A stretch of DNA of 64,000 nucleotides, taken from positions 145,128,096 to 145,192,095 of the forward strand of contig CM065802.1 in assembly GCA_033398695.1 (NCBI GenBank), given 5' to 3'. This DNA comes from Orobanche coerulescens. Its lineage: Eukaryota; Streptophyta; Magnoliopsida; Lamiales; Orobanchaceae. Numbering within the stretch: the first letter of the stretch is position 1; each line of letters begins with the position of its first letter. The position numbers and the translations under genes are program-made. A model generated the notes under the pieces. It saw only the letters and a program-made list of their open reading frames with translations. It had not been told where the DNA came from and searched no databases. Below are positions 34,401 through 44,468 of the stretch, one piece after another.

Positions 34401-36110
34401 TTTATGGACCACAAGAGTTTAAAATTTATTTTCACCCAAAGAGAGTTAAACATGAGGCAGAGGCGCTGGCTGGAGCTAATCAAGGACAATGATGTAGAGA
34501 TTTTGTATCACCCTGGGAAGGCCAACGTCGTAGCGGATGCACTTAGCCGGAAGACTGCACAAAAGATGATGCTATCCGGTTTAACAGTATAATCAGAACT
34601 GCAATAGGACCTCAGGAGGAATGGTATTGAAGTATGGGTACAACGCTGCCAGGGACAATTGTGCTCAATTAATATTCATTCATCCTTGCTGCATGAGATA
34701 TGTCTAGCGCAGATGGAGGATCCCGAACTGCGTGCGATCAGTGCAAGGGCCAATGAGGGAGTTATCTCAGACCACAGGATCCAAGGGGGCTTGGTATGAT
34801 TTAAGAATAGGATCTGTATCCCGCCCAATGGCGAGCTAAGGCAAACTATACTGAAGGAATCTCACTCTACTCCCTATTATATGCTTCCCGGGGCAAGTAA
34901 AATGTATAAAGATCTGTGGAAGAGCTTTTTGTGGAAAAACATGAAATGGGAAGTAGCTATATTCGTTGCTCGATGCATGACGTGTCAACAAATGAAGATC
35001 GAACATCGCCGACCGGCCGAAATCATGCAACCCTTGCCCATTCCGGAATGGAAATGGGAGAGCATATCAATGGATTTTGTCACCAAGTTACCAACATCGA
35101 TGGGGGGTAAGGACACGATATGGGTCATTATAGACCGACTGATGAAGTCAGCACATTTCTTCCCGATCCAGGAGACTACTGGGATAGAGCAGTTGGCCAC
35201 CATCTTTATTTGAGAAATCGTGAGATTACATGGCGTTCCCTTGGCGATCATATCAGATAGAGACACTAGGTATGTGTTCCGCTTCTGGAAGGCTGTCCAC
35301 AAGGCTATGGGTACTCAGCTACATTTCAGCACAACCTATCACCCTCAAACAGATGGACAGATAGAACGTACGATACAGACCCTGGAGGATATGTTGAGGG
35401 CATGTGTACTCGATTGGGGCAAGGATTGGGCTAAACATCTCTGCTTGGTGGAATTTTCATACAACAATAGTTGGCATGTGAGCATAGGCATGGCACCCTT
35501 TGAAGCCTTGTACGGTAGGAGATGCAAGTCTCCCCTATGTTGGGATGATGCTTCCGATGTCGTCGCCACCGAGCTAGATCTGATCCAGGAATCTATTAAG
35601 AAGATTTACGTTGTCCGGAAACACATGTTAGCAACACAGAACCGCTAGAAGTCGTATGCTATGGATCGCCAACGACCACTGGAATTTCTAGTTGGGGATC
35701 ACGTTTGGGTCAAAGTGTCACCGATGCGGGGCATTCGACGTTTCGGCCAGAAGGCCAAGTTGAGCCCGAGGTTTATCGGGCTGTTTGAGATTTTAGACTG
35801 TGTGGGTAGGCTCACTTATCGATTAGCACTGCCACCATCATTAGGCGGAGTGCACGATGTCCTCCACGTCTCCCTGTTGAGGAAGTACATTTACAATCCG
35901 AGACACAAAATCAATTTCGAAGAGTTAGAGATTTCTAATGATGCTACCTTCAGAGAAGAGCCAATCGCGATTCTAGATCGGTGCGTAAAGACCTTGAGGA
36001 ATAATGCTATACCCCTTGGGAAGGTTCGTTGGTCACATCACGGCGTTGAAGAAGCAACTTGGGAGACTGAGTCTAGCATGAGAGAGAGTCACCCCGAGTT
36101 ATTTTCTTAG
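31487..36110 (+). pseudogene. GA Gag-Pol polyprotein with chromodomain
   Basis: The frame starts ATG at 31487 (MAHRGDRKIVNNAQ). Gag is recognisable (KHVDDWISEMETAFEVI, RDTASRWWRT) but has TAG at 31547 and 31907, a 2-bp loss near 31947 and TAA at 32160. Two CCHC knuckles (CFNCGIAVHTMSQC, CFSCGKSRHMSRDC) lie at 32410-32515. Protease DTGA is near 32778. RT runs from 33447 with [17 protein letters not shown] and [13 protein letters not shown] at 33957. RNase H ([12 protein letters not shown]) is at 34020-34592, then TAA. Integrase HHCC, MDFVTKLP and ISDRDTRY are at 34881-35648, with TGA at 35211 and TAG at 35646. GPY/F (LSPRFIGLFEIL) and the chromodomain (VRWSHHGVEEATWE) end at 36110. Domain order and catalytic residues are normal for a chromovirus; the breaks make it dead. 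The chromodomain family is thought to guide integration to heterochromatin. Confidence 0.88.
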
Positions 36111-36130
36111 TTTCGGGACGAAACTATTTT

Positions 36131-36143
36131 AAGGGGGATGGTA
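36131..36143 (+). other. Polypurine tract of GA
   Basis: AAGGGGGATGGTA directly precedes the right LTR start TGTAATACC. Confidence 0.85.
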
Positions 36144-38437
36144 TGTAATACCACGAGTATTCCAAGACAGACTTTGTACCTCATTTTAATAATTAAATAA
36201 TGTCTTCATCGCGATGCTTGTACTTTTATACGTATTATGTTTAGACCGTGTTGGGCCATATAAAGTCTTGAAAGTATTTATTTGTTTTGTGATGTGATTT
36301 TCTTATGTTGATGATATGTCGGTGACTTACCTTGATGTCATTGAGCAATTATCGGTGCGAATATGACGGTGGCCAATGTATTGTTCCCCGAGAAATTGCT
36401 GGATGAGTCTAAAGGGGGAGTCGTGTTATAAAGATTAAACGTAATAATATAACTTAGTCTATTAAACGAACCTTACGTACGTTACTCGAACAGCATTACG
36501 TACGCTATCCTCATAACATTACTTATGTTAAAGCTTAGACTTTACGTATGTAGTGCAGTCTTCGGATGAGATTCTCGATCCCGCATGGTCAGGGCAACTT
36601 TCGTCACGACAACGACAGCTAGTCAATTGAGCATTACGTACGTAACTCAGCGACACATATGGGCAACGACATTTCGGGCAGTAGCTTCTGAGAATCACTT
36701 ACGTACGTTAATCCTTTGGCGGTAACGTACGTAACGATGGTTATGTACGTAAATGCTTAGGCATTACGTACGTAATGTTCGCCTGGTGTTATAAAATGAC
36801 ATTTTCTCTTTCATTTTATCCGACACTTGAACGCTTCTTCTCGCCCAAATATCATACTCCAACCCTCCTAATCAAATTTTAAGCCTTCCTAGCCGTGTAT
36901 TATCATAGTAGAGTGGATTGCTCAAGCTCCGGAGAAGGTTTTGAAGGTGTTGTCCTCCCTTTTTTAATGTCCTTCATTGTTCTTCCTCGTATCTCATTAA
37001 GTAAGGTAAGTTTATCAACCTTTGAATTCATCTCAGTGTCGTTAATTGAGTTATACTAGATTCGGATGCCTTGGCTAGTTTAGAAATCTTGATAATAATC
37101 GAACCGGTGGGGATAATCATAATCGTTAATCGAAACCTATCAAGCTAGTATTTTGTATGACTTGTAGTAGTAATCGTAGTTGGATTGTAAAACTCATAAT
37201 CGAACATGTAAATCATCAACACCATGGAATCGTCATGTTTTGGATTGTGATTGTAATCCGATTATTGTATTGTAAACTCATTGGTAATTCTTTAATGAAT
37301 TAGTTGCCAATTATCGAAATGGATAGGTAATCAAATACATTAGGATTTCGTGGGAATTGTGATTGTTTGTTCTTTCCTAGAGATTATGGAAGTTCGAAAT
37401 TGAGTAAGTAACGAAATTACGGGTGGCTATAGTCGTAGTCGTAACGTAGAAGTATTGTATAAGAACATTATCGTTCAATGAGATGATAAACTGAAAATTA
37501 GTGGATCGAGGAATTAAGTAATTCGCATTGTCGTTAAACACAGAATTTTGGTTTCGATATTATGAAACTAACTAGGTTTAGAATCCTATCGGGATGGGGC
37601 AATTGTCGTTATTCATCATTATCACCATGAGGTATTAATCGACGAATATGTAATAGGTTGAGCTCTCGGGTGTGGTCGTTCGAGCCGTTGTGTTATCAAG
37701 GGAGTAACTTCCGTCGGAACTAAGGCAAGTGAAACTTGCTCAGACTATGTTACATTAACTTCTAATAAATAATGTGTGTCACTATTTGTGTAATTGTGTT
37801 CACTCTATTTACCCATGCCCGGAGTATTCCTATGTAGATACTTCCGTGACCCTTGTCTGCGGCCTTGGGAGTTTATATGTTGATACATCTGTACTGAACT
37901 GTGTTGAGGGATAAAACCTGAATGGTACCCACGTCCGGAGCAATCCTGTGTAGATACTTCGGTGACCCTTGGTTGCGACCTTAGGAGTTTATGTGTTGAT
38001 AGAAAAGATCATGTTGGGTGTGATGTGATCTAATGTCAAACTGAAAATTTACATTGTATTGCAAGTTTATCTTATACCTTTGATGAATTTTCGTTTATAT
38101 TATCTGACCTAGGTTGACTGGCACGATTCGTCGTGTCAGGCAAATTTGTTGAATATGTGCATGACATTCCCGAAGGTTCCGGTCAGGCTTAAGCGGTGTT
38201 TGGAGGAAGCCCTGTTACTTTGTTTTTTTTATAAAATTCCGAATATTCCAAGTGGATGTAATAACTGTGTGGTCGAACTTATTTTCTAAAGTACTTTGTT
38301 CTGGAATTTTTATCATCGTGGAATTACCTTCAAAAAATCATTAATGGATGAACTTTAAATTCTTGAAAATTAGCCTTGTGGGTCCCTCACGGGGTTCACG
38401 GCACTGTAACGTTCCGGTGAGTTTTTGGGGTGTTACA
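36144..38437 (+). repeat. GA right (middle) LTR
   Basis: 2,294 bp, collinear with 28984-31260. It keeps the palindrome array (36473-36777), TATA box (36790-36797), two-copy repeat (from about 37812 and 37928), stem-loop (38118-38139) and U5 hairpin (38378-38399). It is followed by another primer site rather than by flanking DNA. Confidence 0.9.
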
Positions 38438-38880
38438 GAAAATGGTATCAGAGACGGTTATGTACACGTTGAAAAGTTTTACCAAACATTTTAAAATTGT
38501 TACGGGTTTTAAAATTCCAACACTCCAAGCGACCGTAACTCCTCGAGGAATGTCAAGGTAAGAAACATGTGTGTTTCTTGAAAATCAGATATGATGTCTG
38601 AATCCAGTAGAACTCGAAGAATAACTGTACTAAACTAACCCTCTAGATCGAACGATTATCACAATGGCACGTCGTGGAGCTAGGAGAATCGTGAATGACG
38701 GTCAGGGCTCTGCTGTGAATCAGCAGGAAGACAGGAACACCGCTGAAACCGTTCCAGTCGGAAACCAGACACCATCCAATAATCAGAACGAACAGGAGGT
38801 GGAGAACCAGAACAATGGAAGAATGGATTCGGCTTTCATTCAGACTCTCGCCTAGGCCATTACAGTAGGAATCGCTCAGG
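38438..38880 (+). pseudogene. Second, truncated GA internal region: primer site, leader and gag N-terminus
   Basis: TGGTATCAGAGA at 38443-38454 repeats the primer site. After a leader matching that of the first copy, ATG at 38664 begins MARRGARRIVNDGQGSAVNQ. The frame is open for 63 codons and stops at TAG (38853), where GE has CAG. Sequence similarity to GA/GE gag ends at about 38880 (ATCGCTCAGG) and minus-strand element GB sequence starts. It is a remnant of a second element joined through the shared LTR. Confidence 0.85.
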
Positions 38881-39103
38881 GATAATACAATCAAGTTAAT
38901 TATCCGAACAAACACAAAATAGGAGGTACTAATCTAATAAAACATGCACAGTCAAGAAAACAGAAAATAAACACAAAACTATCCACAAGGACAATCACAA
39001 ACAATTCGGACTATGCCGAAATCCTCAAAAATAACACTAGGTATCTCTGTGTCCTTTTAGAGAAGAGACGCAAACTCAACTCCCAAACCTCTCAACTACT
39101 GTC

Positions 39104-40037
39104 TCACAATGCACAGCTCGGTGACCCACCTGGCCACACTCGAAACAGCTGACCCGCTCGACAACAGTTATAGCACGTCTTCGAGCTGCTCACATTACTC
39201 ACTGCAGGGGTACTACTCCTCTGATTATGGGATCGAGAAACCTTCTTGGGATGACGACACGAAGTCCTAGCCTCAGGGAGGCCCACTCCCCTGATTTCCT
39301 GAAAAGTTCCCAACCGTCTTCTGTTTCTTCGACTCTGACATATGCTCAGTTGATGATATGGATAGCTCGTAAGCTAATGCCCTATTCTGATACTCTCTCA
39401 ACGAAGTACAAGTGAGACCCACCATGTACTGACGAATCTCCAGTTTCATTCGCCTAGTAAAATGACAGATCTTATCTTCTTCTGTCCTTACCTGATCCTG
39501 CACATAGCTGAGCTGTTTGCTAAAATCAATAATAGCTTGAGACAGCGATACATCTTGCGGTTTCGCTGAAAAGAATTCATTAATCCTCTGATTGCTGATC
39601 GGCTCCGGACAAAACTCATCTCTCATGAATCTCTGGAACTTTTCCCACGTGACAACATAATCTCGAGGCTTAACAGCCTCCCACCAGTTAGCGGCTTCCT
39701 TGTCGAGAAGATACTGAGCTACTGGTACCTTACATTCTTCTGGACAATCAACTACCTTGAATATCTTTTCCAAATGGAAAAGCCAACCATCCCAACCCAA
39801 TACATCTGCGGCACCAGCAAAACGAGGGGGATTCATACGAACCACTTCTCGGAGCCACTGATTTGTGCCAATGTTCTGGGTCACATCTGTATTATGTTGA
39901 ACTGCTTGAGTCAACTGAGTCATCTGTGCATCTACCTGCTGCAAAATAGTAGCAACAATGATACCAACACCATCACCGGCAGCATGATCCCGATCACGCA
40001 TCCGGTCGCCACGACCATGACCTCTGCCCCTCGGCAT
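39104..40037 (-). pseudogene. GB Gag protein with one zinc knuckle
   Basis: The minus-strand ATG at 40037 starts MPRGRGHGRGDRMRD; the frame is also open a few codons upstream. A long uninterrupted stretch of about 255 codons contains the plant gypsy Gag signature: KVPVAQYLLDKEAANWWEAV, then TWEKFQRFMRDEFCPEP and INEFFSAKPQ. The C-terminal part (SRSHNQRSS, then CYNCCRAGQLFRVW) is in another frame (39313-39104), so a frameshift lies near 39290. The knuckle is degenerate: the expected H and final C are missing. Gag packages element RNA. No pol follows, so GB could only have moved in trans after truncation. Of the gypsy gag genes here this is the least broken. Confidence 0.8.
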
Positions 40038-41255
40038 GTTGAATAAACAACCACTCAGCACAACAGAATATCATAACACACAACACATACAACGATTACC
40101 ATTGTAAGGCAACACACATATAAAAATCACAGCAACGACGGTATCATTCGGCAATCTCAGTGGCCCGAACGATGACCAACACACAATTATAAAACATCAC
40201 GAAACAATCACACATGTACACAAACATACAAAAGATCTAACAGCTCGCACAAGTGCGATAACACGCAATTCACTCGAGGCGACAAACGTTAAATACCAAC
40301 AGCACACCTCTCACAGAGGGTTAACACAACAATTGCGTGGCGAATGACTCAACGCTCACACCACCAATTCAATCACAACTCAGGGCTAACACCCTAACGA
40401 CAATGCTAACATCATACATATATTCTCCTTGAAATACCAGTATGAAAGCAGAAAAGGAAGTGATAGGTTTTAAAAATGAAAGTCACCTTTTGAAAATGAT
40501 TTTGGAAACACCAGTTGATCTTGAGTATCACCTTTCACAAAGTAGTACAAACATCGTTATCGAGACTTTGAAAACCATCTTGCGTTTGATAAAAATGAGG
40601 ACACTTTTATTTAATGAAAAACTTTCAGAAATATTCGACCCTTGGGTCTAAGCCAATGCGTTACTAAATCTTTGAAAATATCTCAAAATATTTTGGTCCT
40701 CAAGTGGAATAATTTTGAATTATACTGTAGCATCTTGAAAGTACCACGAGAAAATAATTCATTTTAAAAGTATGTCTCGAAATTTATTTTCTAAGATACT
40801 CAAGGTTTTCAAAAATCCAATAGGCCAGAATGCCCAAAACTCACACGTATCGACATTCGCTTATACACATCATAGTACATGCATCAATTTGTTCAAAATC
40901 AAGACAATATATGTCTTCTATCGGAAAACAAACAGTCAAAATATCATAGTCAAAAGGACATAAATAACGACAACACTCCTCATATAAACGAAATATGAGA
41001 GTCACATAAATACACATCACGAAACCAAGAATCTGCATAAATATTCCATCACTCAATGACTAATCATACAAGTGGCTCGTGCCACACGAGGCACAACACA
41101 AAGAAGGGAGACTTACATCCACAGGTCGCACGAAGATGATTGTCGCCCCACGATACTAATCACGACAAACAAACTCAGACGATGCCTCGCGACACGACTC
41201 AGTCAGACATAATTCGATGATACAAAACCTGACAGCCTAGGTTTCCACAACCTAA
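40038..41255 (-). other. GB leader between primer site and gag
   Basis: About 1.2 kb with only short random frames on either strand. No repeat or motif stands out. Confidence 0.6.
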
Positions 41256-41267
41256 GCTTCGATACCA
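41256..41267 (-). other. Primer binding site, tRNA-iMet-like (GB)
   Basis: TGGTATCGAAGC on the minus strand lies 4 bp inside the LTR end. It has two changes from the canonical iMet site. Confidence 0.75.
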
Positions 41268-42126
41268 TTTATGTAACACCCCCAATCCGCTCAGGGATAT
41301 TACACGCCGTAGAACCTTTCCTCAAAGATCTACCAGGCTAGTAACAACATCGAACGTCTCAACAATGCCTTTAAGGCTAAACTGACACAATAGACTGATT
41401 TGGCCTTTCAATAAATACATACAACTCAATCTCAAAACATGCCCACGCCGAGGTCAAATACAACATACTCCCGTACAACGGGGAAAATACTGCAGCGGAA
41501 ATTAAGGTACAACTGAACAAATACAACAACGTACGAGTCCTCATGTGATTAGTATCGATCATCTTTCATCATCCTTCATGCCGACCCTATACTATGCTCC
41601 CCAAAACCTAAATGCAATACAGACATCCACCCCCCGATTACTCGGGGGTTAGCAAAATTCCACTATTTTGCTAGTGCAAGTAGAAAGTGCAAAATACGAG
41701 TAATACAATTCACATTTCAAGGATAAAAATAATCAGGAATCCTCACAGATTCAAACATAACAAAAAGTACTTCCCGGGGCAAGAATTTGAGTAAAACTTT
41801 CTAAATTCGAAAGATCTCAAATCATGAGAATAATTTGTAAAATGGTTTAAAATGCCCTCGGGAGTTTTAGCGGAAAACAATTTAGCATTATCGAATCCTT
41901 CTCTTTCCAAAATCAATAGGGGTCACAACCCAAAGATTTGATTTATCGAATAAAAACCAACAACAATTCACAGGGTTCAAAACCCACGTCACGAGCCCTC
42001 GACGGACATAAAAATCAGCAAAACATAACCACCCAAGATTAGAAATCTCGGTCACACCCAAGGTACTCGACCTGGTCAATACATCTAAATCATATACATA
42101 ACATCGTGAACACATGCCACGTCATC

Positions 42127-42368
42127 TCACGGTTGGATCAATCACTTGTTGTCTCCTGAGCACATGATCGCATGTCATGTGTTACCGTAGGTTCCATATA
42201 CCACCGTGATCACTTGCCACATCATCTCATGGTTGGATCAATCATTTGTTCTCTCCTGACCACATGATCGCACGCCATGTGTCACCGTAGGTATCCCGAA
42301 GCTCTCACGGTTGGATCAATCACTTGTTGCATCCTGACCACATGATCACATGTCATGTGTCACCGTAG
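42127..42368. repeat. Three-copy ~65-bp repeat in the GB LTR
   Basis: Copies at 42127-42191, 42227-42291 and 42305-42368 share GGTTGGATCAATCA, CACATGATC and ACCGTAG. They are separated by unique 13-35 bp. Spacing start to start is 100 and 78 bp. Confidence 0.9.
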
Positions 42369-43294
42369 ACCCCGCCCATATACACACACATTCACACACA
42401 TAACACAGCATGCCAAGGATATCCAAACAATTAACCCAAAGGCAACAAACACATAGCACGATACAAGTGTCAAATCACAACACACCGAAATGAGACAATA
42501 TATGTATATATATTATCGAAGCACAACAAAAACACCAAGCATATTCACAGGGTTCACTTACCCATTCACGAAACACACCATTCACAAACACACGCATTTT
42601 GAAAGTGAGCCCTTAACGAGGTTAAACCGAATCTTTTGAAAGTTCATTCCAAACATACCAAAACGATCACCAATCATCATATCCACAAAACAAGAAATGT
42701 ATGAACAAGGTACTTGCCTCAAATAACCACAAACGTGGAGAATCGACCGAAGTGAGGAGACTTGAACCGTCTACGAACCCGCTGACTCCGCCGAACGACC
42801 ACCGCAATAATAAATACGAACGACAACAATAACAATGAAAATGAATTCCAATGTACGACCCAAAGCCGCCGAATTAAAGGAACAAATGACGAAAGTTCAA
42901 GGGTTTCCCCCAAAACGGCCAAGAACACGAATCGACCCGACAAAAACATGAAAACGGAATTTCAACTCATGGGTTATGATCAACACGAATAGATAACGAC
43001 AATAGAACTAACAATCTCAGATTTGAAATCACGAAATCGAGACAAACCCAAAATATCTCAAATAGGGTTCTAAAACCTTACCTTGATTCGGAGAAGAATG
43101 AAGGTTAGATGATGATGAACACGAAGGAGACCCACTGAGATGATTACTACCATCAAAGGCCGATGAAAGCTCATCCAAATCCACCCGAAATCGCCAAAAA
43201 CGCAGCAAGGGAGAAGGGAGGAAGGAAATGACCCGAAATCGGTCAACCCTCAAATATATACCTGTGCGAAGCTAGCGTTCGTAAGCCATAAGCC

Positions 43295-43465
43295 TTAACG
43301 TACGTTAGTGATGTTACGTACGTAAGGAACAAGGCATTACGTACGTAAGAGTCATCCAGACTCTACTGTCCGAAAACAAGGTAACGTATGTAACGAATGT
43401 TGTGTTACGTACGTAAGAGAGGTATCGATAGCGTACGCTACCGATGAAGAATAGCGTGCGCTAAT
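43295..43465. repeat. Mixed palindrome array in the GB LTR U3
   Basis: The array contains TTACGTACGTAA-type copies (43313, 43339, 43405) and TAGCGTACGCTA or TAGCGTGCGCTA copies (43428, 43451) side by side. It lies upstream of the TATA box in the minus-strand sense. Confidence 0.85.
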
Positions 43466-43987
43466 CATCTCGCAGTAGAGAACAACTGCCAGATGTCATA
43501 TCCGAAAAGGATCGCGGAATGCGACGAACACGAATCACTACGGTCGAACAAGACAAGTAGTACGACAATCAAAACACGAGCTTAAGTATAAAAAAACACA
43601 TGATCCTGACACCCCGGAGGTAGGTAAAAGCGAGTACGAAAACAAGTACCCAGAACTTTGGGAAATTACAAAACGGTCCCAAAAGTCCGAAAAATCACGA
43701 TACGATAATGGATAATCAAACCGAAGCTCACAACACGTATAACAAGGTTAAATGAACTTACAAGAACCCAAACGACAGTTTTGAATGAGATTCGAAAGAA
43801 TCAAACTCAAGCGCGGAAAAGTCGGTTAAGAACACGGAACTCAACAAAACGACACCAAAACGAACTCGGACGTCAAAAAGTGCAGAATTAAATATTCACA
43901 AAATGACGAAACGATCACGAGCGAGTCGTCAAAATGGACTCCCGCCGAAAAAAAAAATTACCGGAAACCGAAATTGCGGATATTACA

Positions 43988-44468
43988 GTGTATACGTATT
44001 CGGTATAATGAGACGACGAGCAAGATCAGTGTATATGGCTAAGTATAGCCTTATTAGCACACGCTAGTACTCAAGCATAGCGCGCGCTATCGTTTAGGTT
44101 TAGCGCACGCTAAAGGCAAAGGATAGCGCACGTTAGTGCAGAACAGATCAGAGGGAATCTACGTGTGGATCCGGCTACTTTCGGTGCATGTTCCGATAAG
44201 GTCAACGGATGTTTGCTACGGAGGATTAACGCATGCTAAGCATGAGGCTTAACGCACGCTAATTGTAGATCGGTCAAAGGGAATCTCGGCTTTGTTGGGT
44301 GCTTTCGGTGTGTGGACCCATCTTCGGAGTATGCAGACAAACGAGTCAACTATGAGTAGCGCACGCTATGTCCGGACAATTGCGTATGCTAAATAGAGGA
44401 ATTTATGCATGCTATTGTATGGGCATTGCATACGTAAATCATTGTACGAAGTAAGGCAGTAACCTTTG
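43988..44468 (+). repeat. LTR D1, left part (5' end lost)
   Basis: This is U3-like sequence with AGCGCACGCTA palindromes from 44058 to 44408. It joins to 53760 once GE and one copy of its target duplication are removed. The true LTR start (TGTAAC...) is missing: compared with D2 at 59631, about 240 bp that should precede the array were displaced by the GB insertion. Confidence 0.75.
44464..44468. repeat. Target site duplication CTTTG, left copy of GE
   Basis: CTTTG precedes the left LTR of GE and recurs at 53755-53759 directly after the right LTR. Confidence 0.95.

Larger units (their letters stand above)
28984..38880 (+). mobile_element. Tekay/Del-like chromovirus element GA, LTR-internal-LTR-partial internal
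   Basis: On the plus strand: LTR (28984-31260), iMet primer site, gag-pol (31487-36110), polypurine tract, LTR (36144-38437), then a second primer site, leader and gag N-terminus (38438-38880) that stops dead against element GB. The C-terminal chromodomain and two CCHC knuckles point to the Tekay/Del clade. It inserted in the S2 RT region; the left flank bases 28979-28983 are ACACA, but there is no right flank to test. The second internal segment shows that two GA copies once shared the middle LTR. Confidence 0.85.
38881..43987 (-). mobile_element. Gypsy chromovirus-type element GB, 5' half (LTR, leader, gag)
   Basis: On the minus strand: 5' LTR (43987-41272), iMet-like primer site (41267-41256), a 1.2-kb leader, and gag (40037 to about 39104). 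About 220 bp of unassigned sequence (39103-38881) then ends at GA. No pol or 3' LTR is present. The LTR architecture (palindromes, TATA, repeats, U5 hairpin) matches the other gypsy LTRs here. The outer end at 43987 lies within an older LTR (D1), so GB inserted in D1. Confidence 0.8.
41272..43987 (-). repeat. 5' LTR of GB
   Basis: 2,716 bp, TGTAATATCCGC...GGGGGTGTTACA on the minus strand. In transcription order it holds a mixed palindrome array (43465-43295), a TATATATTT box (43260-43252), three copies of a 65-bp repeat (42368-42127) and a U5 hairpin (41333-41309). Short frames inside are spurious. Confidence 0.85.

Noticed and set aside
42721..43253. Minus-strand frames of 74-76 codons in the GB LTR with hydrophobic stretches.
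   Set aside because: They lie within the LTR transcript start region, are unrelated to any Gag or Pol, and are too short to separate from chance.
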